A DNA stretch of 40,001 nucleotides from an uncultured Prolixibacteraceae bacterium (GCA_913063265.1 CAJXZG010000046.1:1-40001); one strand, 5' to 3'; positions 14,650-23,262 are shown, counted from the first letter of the stretch. The notes: generated by a model from the sequence alone, not told the origin. A program made the numbers and translations.

Positions 14650-14666
14650 AAACGAAATTTATTTCC

Positions 14667-14698
14667 AACAAAAAATGCTGCCCTTTCAGACAGCATTC
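14667..14698 (-). terminator. Intrinsic terminator of the TonB-dependent receptor
   Basis: On the minus strand AATGCTG pairs with CAGCATT around TCTGAAAGGG, followed by a T-run. It begins about 28 bases after the stop at 14726. Confidence 0.75.
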
Positions 14699-14725
14699 TT
14701 GTTAGCCATTTGCCATAGTGTATTA

Positions 14726-17200
14726 TTACATTTCCCCTCCCATATCCATTCCGCCTCCGCCTCCGGGATTTCCTCCACGGTCGTTGGATTTAAAGTTATT
14801 GATCTTATAACTTAAAGTAAGCATCACTACACGGGGTTCTCTTTCCCACTTGAATGTGCTGTAAAAGTTTTCGCCAAACGATTCGCGTGAAAACCTTCCT
14901 GTTCCAAACGGATCTCTGACACTTAAAGTAGCAGTAAGTTTCTTCTTAAAGAAATCGTGTCGGTACGATACGTCGGAGAAAAACATAGCTTTTGTTTCTC
15001 CCTGCACCGAAGTTGATGGCCCACGGTAAAAACCCTGGAATTGCAACCTGGAATTTTGTGTGAATTTAAATGTTGCATTTAACCTCCCATTTATATTGTT
15101 GCTCTCACGATTAATCGTATCCCCGTTTAATTCACCGTTGATACGGTAGTGATAAGTTGAAATATTTGCATTTATCATCAGCCATTTTGTTACCTCGACA
15201 TTTCCCATCAATTCAATTCCGGCTGAAAAGTCTTTGTCAAAATTCTGTTGCTGAAGATAAAAAATACCGTCTTCTCCCAATGTTTCGAAACGTTCTATTT
15301 TGTTATGAGTTACCCTGCTAAAAGCCTCAACAGAAACATACGAACGACCAAACCTTCTCATATAACCCAATTCATAAGAATCGGTGTATTCCGGTTTTAA
15401 TTCCGGATTCCCGATTCTAATTGTATATCGGTTGTAATAATTAGGAACCGGGTCTAAATCTCTTCCTCTCGGCCGGTTAATTCTTCTGCTGTAACTCAAC
15501 ATCAACTCGTTATTTTCACCAATATCGTATGAAAGATGCAATGTTGGGAACAGGTCAAATCGATTTAATAAAAATGATGAATCCACACCGGTTGAATAGA
15601 TTTCCCGATCAGTAAATTCTCCGCGCAAACCTGCCATAAAGTTAAAATCGCCTAATTTGTTACTATAGGTAGAGTACAGGGCATTCACGTTTCGTTTAAA
15701 ATCCGTTGTACTCGAAAATAAATCATTATCTATCCAATCTCCGGTTTCCGGGTCATAATCCTGAAAAAGAATATCTTCTATTTCTTTGTCAAAGCGCCCC
15801 AGGTAACCTGCTTCCAACCTGCTGTTCTCATTGATTGGCAAAGTGTAGTCTGCTTTTAACCTGAATTCCTGCTCATCCTCTTTTTCTGTTGTGATTGTTC
15901 TGGACAAATAGATATCTGAAGGATTAAAATCTTCATCAGACAAATACTCTTCTTCTGATTCCTCATCCGAACCGTCTTCGCTGGAATAAAATGCCATGGC
16001 TTCAAGTTTGTGGCCTTCTGTATCAAACTGGTGCATAAAATTCAGGGTGGCACTGTAAAAATCATTATTTCGAGCCGAAGTTTCATCGGTTACCGAATAG
16101 ATATTGTAAGTATTGGGAATGTTGTATTCATGCATATATCCTTTACCACCTCTGGTACCATTTGAATTTCCAGCTTCTCCCATTATCGAAACGGTAGTTT
16201 TATCCGATAGAAAATATTCAAGTCCTGCTTTATAATTAAACCCCCCACGAACAAAATCCCTGTCTCCGTTCATGTCAAAAACAGTGGTTGTATCATTCTG
16301 ATAAGTTTCCCTGTATACTGACATGTTCCCGTAATTTGTTTCATCCCGCCAATCGGCGCCTATTGTTGCATTCCATTTCTCGGTTCGATAATTCAAGGTA
16401 AAATCACCTCTGTATTTATCCCCGGTTCCAATGGAACCATTTACAATACCACTAAAGCCATTCATCGAATTCTTTTTGGTTACCAGGTTAATAATTCCTG
16501 AATTTCCATCAGGTTCATATTTAGCTGATGGATTGGTAATGATTTCAATATTGTCCAGTGCTGAAGCAGGTATTTGACGTAAAGCATCGGAACCACTCAA
16601 AACACTGGGCCGGCCGTCAATCAGAACAGTAAAGTTGCCGGATCCACGTAAAGTAACATTCCCTTCAATATCAACCTGAACAGAAGGTGCATTAACAAGG
16701 GCATCGACAGCACTACCACCGGCTGCGTTAATCACCTGACTAACATTAATTACCTTTTTATCCAGCTCGTATTCAATGGGTGCTTTGTCCGCAATTACAT
16801 CCACTCCTGCAATTTCTGTTGTTGAAGGGCTTAATTTTATTTCTCCAGTTTCGTGTATTCTGTTTTCCTTGCTAAGACTGACATTGGTAGTCTTTGACTT
16901 TTCAAAACCAATAAAATTTGCCTCAAGATAGTAATCACCAAATTGTAATCCTTTAATCTCAAATTCACCGTTAAAATTGGTAATTCCTCCTGTAAATAAC
17001 ATGGAGTCGGGCATAGTATAAATGGCAACATTTGCGTATTCCATAGGTTGCCCGGTAGCCTGATCTATAATTACTCCTTTAATTACTCCTGAGTTCTCAT
17101 CTGCTATATCTTCAAATAAATTGTACGGCGAAACAGCCCAGACAGGAACTAGTATGATAAGAAAAGTGGCACTTAGTATTATATTTCTAAAAATTTTCAT
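14726..17200 (-). CDS. TonB-dependent receptor, outer-membrane beta-barrel family
   Basis: An 824-residue outer-membrane protein with a signal peptide (residues 1-22), a carboxypeptidase-regulatory-like domain (about 38-115: GVIKGVIIDQATGQPMEYANVAIY, GEFEIKGLQFGDYYLEANFIGF), a plug (about 130-240, with LRGSGNFTVLIDGRPSVLSGSDALRQIPASALDNIEIITNPSAKY) and a long barrel rich in alternating aromatic strands. It belongs to the non-SusC group often annotated as outer membrane beta-barrel family protein; no SusD partner is adjacent, so a small ligand such as a siderophore, metal complex or peptide is more likely than a large glycan. The C-terminus does not end in a barrel strand but continues into a tail, GGNPGGGGGMDMGGEM, rich in Gly and Met. 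It stands just upstream of the BlaI operon, in the same direction, but has its own terminator. Confidence 0.9.
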   Translation of the reverse strand: MKIFRNIILSATFLIILVPVWAVSPYNLFEDIADENSGVIKGVIIDQATGQPMEYANVAIYTMPDSMLFTGGITNFNGEFEIKGLQFGDYYLEANFIGFEKSKTTNVSLSKENRIHETGEIKLSPSTTEIAGVDVIADKAPIEYELDKKVINVSQVINAAGGSAVDALVNAPSVQVDIEGNVTLRGSGNFTVLIDGRPSVLSGSDALRQIPASALDNIEIITNPSAKYEPDGNSGIINLVTKKNSMNGFSGIVNGSIGTGDKYRGDFTLNYRTEKWNATIGADWRDETNYGNMSVYRETYQNDTTTVFDMNGDRDFVRGGFNYKAGLEYFLSDKTTVSIMGEAGNSNGTRGGKGYMHEYNIPNTYNIYSVTDETSARNNDFYSATLNFMHQFDTEGHKLEAMAFYSSEDGSDEESEEEYLSDEDFNPSDIYLSRTITTEKEDEQEFRLKADYTLPINENSRLEAGYLGRFDKEIEDILFQDYDPETGDWIDNDLFSSTTDFKRNVNALYSTYSNKLGDFNFMAGLRGEFTDREIYSTGVDSSFLLNRFDLFPTLHLSYDIGENNELMLSYSRRINRPRGRDLDPVPNYYNRYTIRIGNPELKPEYTDSYELGYMRRFGRSYVSVEAFSRVTHNKIERFETLGEDGIFYLQQQNFDKDFSAGIELMGNVEVTKWLMINANISTYHYRINGELNGDTINRESNNINGRLNATFKFTQNSRLQFQGFYRGPSTSVQGETKAMFFSDVSYRHDFFKKKLTATLSVRDPFGTGRFSRESFGENFYSTFKWEREPRVVMLTLSYKINNFKSNDRGGNPGGGGGMDMGGEM

Positions 17201-17508
17201 TTTTGTTTCAGTTATGGTTTAATAAAATTAAACACAATAATAAGACACTTTTATCTTTTAATGGTTTAATGCTAAAAATGTTAATGAGTTGTTAACTGGA
17301 ATATTACAAATGAAAAATCAATAGTCCTGTTTGTATTGAACTATTATTCAACTACTTATAAAGATGACATAAAAATAGGTTATCAATAATAACAAATTGT
17401 AATAGATATTTATTATTTAATCTATCAAATAATATGTTTATCTGGCAAAATTGATGGTTTGTCTAAAAAAATCAAAAAGCTTTAAATTAATTTCGGTATT
17501 TCAAAGTC
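17201..17508. other. Divergent intergenic region, no gene seen
   Basis: This very AT-rich gap lies upstream of the TonB-dependent receptor (minus strand) and the CD225-like gene (plus strand). No minus-strand TAnnTTTG box stands out. TCTATCAAAT at 17421-17430 is an inverted copy of ATTTGATAGA at 17519-17528, inside the candidate operator described separately. Confidence 0.5.
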
Positions 17509-17530
17509 TATCTATTAAATTTGATAGATA
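17509..17530 (+). promoter_or_regulatory. Palindrome centred on a candidate -7 box
   Basis: TATCTAT (17509-17515) and ATAGATA (17524-17530) flank TAAATTTG (17516-17523), which itself fits TAnnTTTG. A weak -33 (TTTC, 17491-17494) lies 21 bp upstream. Transcription from here would give a leader of about 35 bases for the gene at 17565. Confidence 0.4.
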
Positions 17531-17564
17531 AGGGAATATTTCAGTATAAATAAAACCGTAATTT

Positions 17565-17861
17565 ATGAACGAACAACAACTACAACCACAACAATCTCCT
17601 CCACCGAATTATTTGGTTTTTGCCATTCTGACTACAATTTTTTGTTGTCAGATTCTGGGAATTGTGTCCATAGTGTATGCGGCTCAGGTAAATTCAAAAT
17701 GGGCTTCAGGAGATTTTAAAGGGGCAGAAGAAGCCAGCAGAAATGCAAAACTATGGGCCTGGATTTCGGCAGGAAGTGGAATTATTATTGCAATTGCCAT
17801 GACTATGCTTGGTGTATTGGGAATGATTGCAGGTGCAATTTTCGGTGGGTCCGGCTGGTAA
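17565..17861 (+). CDS. CD225/dispanin-like small membrane protein
   Basis: A 98-residue protein with a Gln/Pro-rich cytoplasmic start (NEQQLQPQQSPPPNY) and two membrane segments, about residues 16-40 and 67-92. The pattern PNYLVFAILTTIFCCQILGIVSIVYAAQVNSKWASGDFKGAEEASRNAKLWAWIS is the CD225 (IFITM-like/dispanin) fold: a re-entrant first helix with a double cysteine, the VYAAQVN.KW..GD...A..S...AK loop and a second helix. Bacterial members are widespread and mostly uncharacterised. It is followed after 95 bases by a DUF2752 gene, a pairing that recurs in Bacteroidota, so the two may work together at the inner membrane. Its promoter region carries an unusual palindrome. Confidence 0.85.
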   Translation: MNEQQLQPQQSPPPNYLVFAILTTIFCCQILGIVSIVYAAQVNSKWASGDFKGAEEASRNAKLWAWISAGSGIIIAIAMTMLGVLGMIAGAIFGGSGW

Positions 17862-17876
17862 CGATGCCTGCCACTA

Positions 17877-17896
17877 ACCTCCTGCAAGGGGGAGGT
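17877..17896. repeat. Small intergenic hairpin
   Basis: ACCTCC (17877-17882) and GGAGGT (17891-17896) form a 6-bp stem with an 8-base loop between the CD225-like and DUF2752 genes. No T-run follows. Confidence 0.45.
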
Positions 17897-17956
17897 AGAT
17901 GAAACCAGAAAATGATATTTTTAATGCCTGCCCGATAAATGTAGATCATCATTAGA

Positions 17957-18355
17957 ATGAAGCGAATGATTAATATTGGACTGTTAATTCTTATTTCTGT
18001 AATGGCAGTTCTCTTTTTTGTATTAAATCCTGAGGAATATAAGTTATTCCCTAGGTGTATTTTTAACTCAGTTACCGGTTATTATTGTCCGGGTTGTGGT
18101 TCGCAAAGAGCAATTCATGATTTGTTGCACTTTAACTTTTTGGGTGTTGTGAACCATAACATTCTATTTATCCCGGCTTTTCTTCTTATTTTTTATCATT
18201 ACACCTCACCGGTATTAAACAAAATTTTCAACTGGAAACTTCCTAATATTTTCTATTTTAAAAGTACTCCTTGGATTATTTTTGGTATTGTAATCCTTTT
18301 TTGGATTATAAGAAATATACACACTTATCCATTTTCGGTTTTAGCACCAAATTAA
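17957..18355 (+). CDS. DUF2752 membrane protein
   Basis: A 132-residue protein with three likely membrane helices (about 5-23, 68-84 and 106-121). The family signature GYYCPGCGSQRAIHDLLHFNF (about residues 36-56) is complete: a C-P-G-C-G-x-x-R-A motif whose paired cysteines suggest metal binding or a redox pair at the membrane face, then the helix leading into the FLGVVNHNILFIP turn. The function of DUF2752 is not established. It lies downstream of the CD225-like gene on the same strand and ends 41 bases from the convergent GH9 gene. Confidence 0.88.
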   Translation: MKRMINIGLLILISVMAVLFFVLNPEEYKLFPRCIFNSVTGYYCPGCGSQRAIHDLLHFNFLGVVNHNILFIPAFLLIFYHYTSPVLNKIFNWKLPNIFYFKSTPWIIFGIVILFWIIRNIHTYPFSVLAPN

Positions 18356-18396
18356 TGTTTCACTTTTAACTGCAGCGATGCACTGAATGACTTTTA

Positions 18397-20163
18397 TTAT
18401 TTCTGTTTTTCCCCTTCACTTTGAAGCGCAGCAAAATAAAAACTTAAACTGGCAGTGCCATCCAAAGTAGGTTCGTTGGTAGCATAATCTCCGATATCAT
18501 CGTTGTAAATGGCCTTTCCTTTATTAAAAGCTGCATATTGTTCAGGATTTTTTATTACAATCCCAATTTGCTGTTTATGTCTTTTTGCTTCTATGGGACC
18601 ATCCATAAGACCACCAGGTGTAGTGCCTCCCAGAACAACTGTATAAGAAGAGTGTGGAAACATTGGGGAATCTAGAACACCCGGCAATCCGCAAATCATG
18701 GCTGTTCCCCAAGGGTTACAACCAAAAAGCCAATCTCGCAGGGCTGCTTCCATTTCTTCAAATTTGGAATCGCCGGTTTGATTTTTATACAGCCGTGCCT
18801 GTGTAATTACTGCAACAAGTAAATTATTTGAACACCATAAAAACGGTAAGCCATTAAAAAACGGATCGTCCTTTCCTCGTTTACGGAGTAAATTCAAACC
18901 TTTTTTGTAAAAATCTGCAAATTCTTCTTTCCCTTCCTCCATCATTAAAAAATGACCAATATTGATAAAGGGGTAAGATTCATAATGTCCGGCAGTGTCA
19001 TTTTTAATCCAAGGGCTAACCGGTTCCCTTTTACCCCAAAACTCTGCTTCTTTTAAATATTTGTCTTCCCCTGAAATTTGATAAAGCTGAACAGCCGCCA
19101 GTTCCATGTCATCAACAAAGTTTTTCTCTTCATAATAATAAGGTGAAACGTTACAGGCAGTTTGTGTATAACCGGTATCAGACAGCGCAAATTCCCATGC
19201 ATCAAATGCTTTTTGTCTGATGACTTTCGAAAATTCGGGATCTTCTTTTTCAAATAAGCTGGAACCCAGGGCAAATGCTGAAGCAAATTTTCCTGCAATT
19301 GAAGAAACTCCGGTTGAAGTATTTTTAAACGCTGCCAGTCCCTGTGGTTTACCGGTAACAAAATAAACCGGACGATATTTACCCAGACCATAATCTGCTT
19401 TATCTCCAACCGGCAACCTGAAACCGATGTGATCCCGGTCGTCGGCAATTTGATTATACATTTCATTTTCAGACGGATACATTTTAAGCATCCATTCCAA
19501 ACCCCATTTTATTTCATCCAAAATATCCGGAATTCCATTGGCCCCGTAATCTCCGTTTTTATTAAAATTATCGCTGTACACTCCGGGATGTTTTTGATAA
19601 GCAAACATCATTTGGTAAATGGTGTTTACAGTTGTTGTAGAATACTGTAAATAATCCGTTGCATCGTGCCAACCTCCGACTACGTCAATTTTTTCACCTG
19701 TTTTTGATGGGTGGTCTACAATTATTCCATCGTTTTTATGACACGAATCTTTAAGAAAAGGATTATATCCGCATCGTTGCTGACGTAAATAGTTAAGTAT
19801 AAAATCAGCTGTTCCGTCAAAAACATCCGGACCAATTTTAAATTCGGGAGATTTTATATTTCCAATTTTAATGTAGTAATTCCCTGGTGATTCAAAATCT
19901 GAGAAATCCAATCGGCAGGCAGTTTCCATTCCCCACTCTTCTGCATTTTTGGATTCTGTTTTCCCTGTAAAAACAAGCTTATTTGAAATCGAATTAAATA
20001 ATTCAAACTGATCTGTTTTTTGTTCTTTGTCAGACAAAAACACTGCAACCTTAATTGATTGGGGAAGATAACCCAGTTGGTTTATACGAATAACTTCCGT
20101 TGCATTTGTTGTCAATAACAAAAAAAGAAGAGATATAACAGAAAGTATTTTTTTACTTGTCAT
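18397..20163 (-). CDS. Glycoside hydrolase family 9 (endoglucanase-like)
   Basis: A 588-residue exported glycanase. A signal peptide (1-21) is followed by the N-terminal Ig-like domain typical of GH9 (about 22-110: VIRINQLGYLPQSIKVAVF, LDFSDFESPGNYYIKIG) and an (alpha/alpha)6 barrel from about 115. The catalytic base region is GGWHDATDY (Asp167 and Asp170), and the proton donor is expected in DYATNEPTLDGTAS (Glu564). GH9 enzymes cut beta-1,4-glucans, and some act on other beta-linked glycans. The gene is translationally coupled to the SpoIID gene (its ATG overlaps that stop as TAATG), in an operon-like series with a glycosyltransferase rather than with a SusC/SusD pair. That context argues for a role on the cell's own or a host glycan rather than cellulose feeding. 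Confidence 0.92.
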   Translation of the reverse strand: MTSKKILSVISLLFLLLTTNATEVIRINQLGYLPQSIKVAVFLSDKEQKTDQFELFNSISNKLVFTGKTESKNAEEWGMETACRLDFSDFESPGNYYIKIGNIKSPEFKIGPDVFDGTADFILNYLRQQRCGYNPFLKDSCHKNDGIIVDHPSKTGEKIDVVGGWHDATDYLQYSTTTVNTIYQMMFAYQKHPGVYSDNFNKNGDYGANGIPDILDEIKWGLEWMLKMYPSENEMYNQIADDRDHIGFRLPVGDKADYGLGKYRPVYFVTGKPQGLAAFKNTSTGVSSIAGKFASAFALGSSLFEKEDPEFSKVIRQKAFDAWEFALSDTGYTQTACNVSPYYYEEKNFVDDMELAAVQLYQISGEDKYLKEAEFWGKREPVSPWIKNDTAGHYESYPFINIGHFLMMEEGKEEFADFYKKGLNLLRKRGKDDPFFNGLPFLWCSNNLLVAVITQARLYKNQTGDSKFEEMEAALRDWLFGCNPWGTAMICGLPGVLDSPMFPHSSYTVVLGGTTPGGLMDGPIEAKRHKQQIGIVIKNPEQYAAFNKGKAIYNDDIGDYATNEPTLDGTASLSFYFAALQSEGEKQK

Positions 20164-21500
20164 TAATACATAAGTTTTAATTCAGAAGCTTTAAAGTAGT
20201 GATTTAATATTTCCTTGTATGAATAACCCTTTTCGCCCATCACGGCAGCACCAATCTGACAAAGCCCAACACCATGTCCCCAGCCTGCACCGGTTAAAAC
20301 AATCTTTTGAGGAATTCCGTTTTTGTTATACAGATGGTCAACTACAAATGCCGAACTGTAAAGGTGAGATTCTGAAAGCCATTTTCTGATTTCCAGCTCT
20401 TTACCAAGCACTAATTCTTTTTTTGTTCCGGTAATTTTAAGTTTGATAATTCTCGATGAATGCCCCCTTTTAATTGCTTCAAGTTTTACAATCTCACCAA
20501 AATCAATTCCGGATTTCACATTAATTAATCCCGAAATCTCTTTTTGAGAATACTCCACTTTCCAACGATAGAAATCAGTAGTAAGCTGGTCAAAATCAGG
20601 CAGTACCTGTGAAAGTATTTTTTTGTTATTGGTTTTACAAAAAGCATGAGGTTGATTGCGAATCCAAATTTCCGCCTCATCTTCCTGTCTTAAATCAACA
20701 CAGGTAGTATCTCCAATTTCAGAATCCACGACTTTGGTAAGGTACCTGTATCGAATTGGTTCCCAGACATTCTCAAAATTTTCTGATATTCCTCCACAAC
20801 ATTTAGAGAATCGCGCATCGCAAATTTTATCTTCAAAAATTAACACTTCTCCAAAAGTATCTTCAACTGCTTTTACTGCATTTTCAGAATATATTTTTGA
20901 CGTACCCTGGTAACGCTGGCAATGGTCGTCTGCACATACATCAAAATTATGATGGTCTTCACGGTCATACCAGCGAATAATTTCATCCTCAGTTTCAAAA
21001 GAAGTCTGATAAATCCCCTCTCCGGATTTTAAGGATTTTGTTTTTTCGATTTGTGCCAGCAACCAACTTCTGGAGATTACAGCATGGGCCTTTAACAGTG
21101 CAAACGATGCTGTTGCACTCATCTCTGAAGAGATAACACTTTTTAAATATTCTTCAAGCGGAATAACATTAATCGCCCTGATTTTTCCATCTTCATTGAT
21201 TAATTTCAGGCCTCCATTAAATCGCTGGTTCTCTTTTTGCTGCCAATGAAAATCAATGCCAATGGTAACTCCTTTTAAAATAAAACCTGAATCAGGATTT
21301 TTGGGAATAAACAAAAATTCATTACCGTAAACTTTTTCTCCCTTTTCATATTCAATACAAATTTTTTTGTTTTCAAAAAAAGCACTGTAATTTCCTGGTT
21401 GAAACAGTTTGTCTTTTTGCAGCAAATACACATTTTCAAAAGAAAAAGAAAGCTTTTCTTCTGACATTATTCCAACTTGTATTTCAGGTTGTTTTTTCAT
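20163..21500 (-). CDS. SpoIID/LytB domain protein
   Basis: A 445-residue SpoIID/LytB protein. I start at the ATG at 21500; an earlier in-frame TTG at 21512 lies in repeat-like DNA and is less likely. The SpoIID core has VIPLEEYLKSVISSEMSATASFALLKAHAVISRSWLL (about 110-150 of the mature frame), then FSKCCGGISENFENVWEP and the closing GAGWGHGVGLCQIGAAVMGEKGYSYKEILNHYF. SpoIID of Bacillus cuts denuded peptidoglycan strands, and LytB enhances amidases, so a murein-remodelling or glycan-cutting role is expected. No clear signal peptide is present, although the N-terminal region before residue 100 is beta-rich and specific to this group. It is coupled to the GH9 gene and separated from its presumed upstream partners by a DUF559 cassette. 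Confidence 0.88.
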   Translation of the reverse strand: MKKQPEIQVGIMSEEKLSFSFENVYLLQKDKLFQPGNYSAFFENKKICIEYEKGEKVYGNEFLFIPKNPDSGFILKGVTIGIDFHWQQKENQRFNGGLKLINEDGKIRAINVIPLEEYLKSVISSEMSATASFALLKAHAVISRSWLLAQIEKTKSLKSGEGIYQTSFETEDEIIRWYDREDHHNFDVCADDHCQRYQGTSKIYSENAVKAVEDTFGEVLIFEDKICDARFSKCCGGISENFENVWEPIRYRYLTKVVDSEIGDTTCVDLRQEDEAEIWIRNQPHAFCKTNNKKILSQVLPDFDQLTTDFYRWKVEYSQKEISGLINVKSGIDFGEIVKLEAIKRGHSSRIIKLKITGTKKELVLGKELEIRKWLSESHLYSSAFVVDHLYNKNGIPQKIVLTGAGWGHGVGLCQIGAAVMGEKGYSYKEILNHYFKASELKLMY

Positions 21501-21561
21501 TTTTTCTCGCAAAGACGCTAAGTCGCAAATATTTTTGTTTAATTAATTTGAAGTCTTTTTC

Positions 21562-21602
21562 GTAATCAGCGCTCCCTTTAGGGTTGGGGTAACGCTGATG
21601 GG
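21562..21602. repeat. 41-nt direct repeat, left copy (DUF559 cassette)
   Basis: Begins GTAATCAGCGCTCCC, contains TTTAGGGTTGGGG and ends ACGCTGATGGG. Its ends ATCAGCG and CGCTGAT pair, so each copy is itself a hairpin. The copy at 22112-22152 differs at one base (A at 21591, T at 22141). Confidence 0.85.
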
Positions 21603-21631
21603 TTTACAAATCTATTTCATTTTCTATTTTA

Positions 21632-21979
21632 TTAATCTCTGTTTGAATTTAATATCTCTTTGTTTGAAAATCGAACATCTTTTAATCCCAAATTAACAAG
21701 TTCTGCTGTTCGCCCATCATCATATTCTTTTTGTTCTTTGTTCAAGTGATAACCACCATCAATCTCTATCACAAGTTTCAATGGATGACAGTAAAAATCA
21801 ACAATAAAAATATCAACAGGGTGTTGTCTTCTGAATTTATATTTAAATACTTTTTTGTTCTTTAATTTTTCCCAAATAACATTTTCAGCTTCAGTCATAT
21901 TCTCTCTTAAATCAGCTGCTTTGTCAAATATTTCAGGTTTGGCGCCATAAAACATGGAAACATTATCACTAACTACCAT
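21632..21979 (-). CDS. DUF559 domain endonuclease-fold protein
   Basis: A 115-residue protein of the DUF559 family, related to very-short-patch-repair (Vsr-like) endonucleases of the PD-(D/E)XK superfamily. The conserved run LRENMTEAENVIWEKLKNKKV..YKFRRQHPVDIFIVDFYCHPLKLVIEIDGGYH is complete, including the D...D.Y and E-I-D-G-G-x-H active-site elements. The C-terminus ends early (VRFSNKEILNSNRD), a few residues short of most relatives. Starts at 21979 or at the next ATG (21955, MFYGAKPEIF) are both possible; the second matches relatives better. Substrates of DUF559 proteins are unknown. The gene lies between two 41-nt direct repeats and interrupts a functional cluster, which points to a mobile cassette. 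Confidence 0.88.
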   Translation of the reverse strand: MVVSDNVSMFYGAKPEIFDKAADLRENMTEAENVIWEKLKNKKVFKYKFRRQHPVDIFIVDFYCHPLKLVIEIDGGYHLNKEQKEYDDGRTAELVNLGLKDVRFSNKEILNSNRD

Positions 21980-22022
21980 ACTCCATTTTATTAGAGTTAC
22001 TATATTCTTTCTTTAATACCGC

Positions 22023-22101
22023 AATTCTTTTTCTCTTGTCGCCCCAACCCTAAAGGGTGCAAGAAAAAAAGAATTACTACAATTGTTGTATTTCAACAAT
22101 T
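22023..22101. repeat. Two hairpins upstream of the DUF559 gene
   Basis: The first has 16-base arms at 22023-22038 and 22060-22075 with one mismatch; its loop carries CCCCAACCCTAAAGGGTG, an inverted copy of the core of the flanking direct repeats. The second is AATTGTTG-TATTT-CAACAATT (22081-22101), a perfect 8-bp stem. Confidence 0.75.
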
Positions 22102-22111
22102 TAGCAGTATT

Positions 22112-22152
22112 GTAATCAGCGCTCCCTTTAGGGTTGGGGTTACGCTGATGGG
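22112..22152. repeat. 41-nt direct repeat, right copy (DUF559 cassette)
   Basis: Matches 21562-21602 at 40 of 41 positions, in the same orientation, 550 bp away. It ends just five bases before the stop of the DUF4922 gene at 22157. Confidence 0.85.
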
Positions 22153-22156
22153 CAAA

Positions 22157-23158
22157 CTATTTCAAGACATTCTTCAAAGTTAAAACCAGTTTTTTAAAAT
22201 TCCGCTTGTCAAATGAAACCTCTTTATAAATCTCCTCAATTTCCTTTTTTGTTATTTTTTTAAAATCCTCCTCTCTTGGAAGTACTAAAATTCCTCCCAT
22301 CTCTACTGATGCAGGACTTGTTAAAATTTGTCTGTCATCATTGCTGAAAAAAATGGAAGGGCGTTGTTTACTTCTTGGAAAAACAATAACCCGCCATAGA
22401 TTTATTTCGAATGTGCACAAAATATTTAGCATCGGTTCATTGTTGGGTTCATCACTCAAAGCACGACAAATAATGTGAAATATCTTTTCAATTTCATTTT
22501 TGTTATCTGAGACAATATTTACAAAATTCCTAAAATAATTTTCCACAGCAAGAATTCTTGTTTTATCCTTTTGAAACAGAGTTTCAGAATGATGTTTTTC
22601 CAGATTTTCAAACTCATTTTCTATGGGCAATGAATTTTTAATTATCGCCTGAAAATGAAAATGATCGGGTGCCGATGCTCCTGTTTTTGGTCCGTTATAA
22701 AAAACAGTAAAATCGCTTAAGGCCTTGCCAAGTTCCAGCATATCACCAAAATATTTCTTTATTTCCTGCTTAAAATGGTCTTTGTGCGAAATTGTAAGAT
22801 GAACAGGAAAAATTGGATAAGGATTCGCCAAAATCAAATACTTATTAAGAAATACCAGGCCGCTTTGTTCTTCAGGTAAATTATCAAGGCATAAAAAACA
22901 GGGCCGTTTAGCTATACTTTTTGCATCAGTTTTTGCTGCCGAAGACTTGATTCTTTCTGAATTAAATTGCGTCTGAATATGAAAATGTCCAAAATCAAAA
23001 GTTTTGGTTTGAATAGAATTTAACGCATCAAAATTCTTCTTTGCCAGTTGCCAGTTTTTTTTCTGATGCTCAACAATAGTAATGGACTGCTCATTCAAAT
23101 TTTCTACAGAGCCAAATTTTTCAAGCTCTTTTAAATCAACCTGTTTATTCTCAATCAT
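22157..23158 (-). CDS. DUF4922 HIT-like nucleotidyltransferase/phosphorylase
   Basis: A 333-residue protein of the HIT superfamily, in the group close to ATP adenylyltransferase and GDP-hexose phosphorylases. The active-site triad is in SAPDHFHFQ (HFHFQ at 166-170). The upstream RPCFLCLDNLP (Cys87, Cys90) is a likely zinc or structural site, and ILANPYPIFPVHLTISHKDH (about 110-128) is the classic strand before the HIT motif. These enzymes cut or transfer nucleotides on sugar or dinucleotide phosphates, for instance GDP-hexose to hexose-1-phosphate; the real substrate here is unknown. It sits between a glycosyltransferase and the SpoIID/GH9 pair, so a role in supplying or recycling an activated sugar for surface-glycan work is reasonable. 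It is cytoplasmic, with no signal peptide. Confidence 0.85.
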   Translation of the reverse strand: MIENKQVDLKELEKFGSVENLNEQSITIVEHQKKNWQLAKKNFDALNSIQTKTFDFGHFHIQTQFNSERIKSSAAKTDAKSIAKRPCFLCLDNLPEEQSGLVFLNKYLILANPYPIFPVHLTISHKDHFKQEIKKYFGDMLELGKALSDFTVFYNGPKTGASAPDHFHFQAIIKNSLPIENEFENLEKHHSETLFQKDKTRILAVENYFRNFVNIVSDNKNEIEKIFHIICRALSDEPNNEPMLNILCTFEINLWRVIVFPRSKQRPSIFFSNDDRQILTSPASVEMGGILVLPREEDFKKITKKEIEEIYKEVSFDKRNFKKLVLTLKNVLK

Positions 23159-23218
23159 TGAAAATCACTTTTGATTATCAGACTTCAACTTCGCTCAGCC
23201 TGACTGTCACCGTGAGCG

Positions 23219-23239
23219 CCTGCCTGACCTGTAGGCAGG
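23219..23239. repeat. Small intergenic hairpin
   Basis: CCTGCCT (23219-23225) and AGGCAGG (23233-23239) with loop GACCTGT, preceded by a CTTCGCTCAGCCTGAC half-site. It is a repeat-like element in the 104-bp gap between the GT2 and DUF4922 genes. Confidence 0.6.
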
Positions 23240-23262
23240 GAGCCGAACTGTATATTAACTAA

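Noticed and set aside
13900..17200. Reading the BlaI/M56 pair as beta-lactam resistance
   Set aside because: There is no beta-lactamase or penicillin-binding protein gene nearby, and the extracytoplasmic part of the M56 protein lacks the penicillin-binding sensor domain of true BlaR1.
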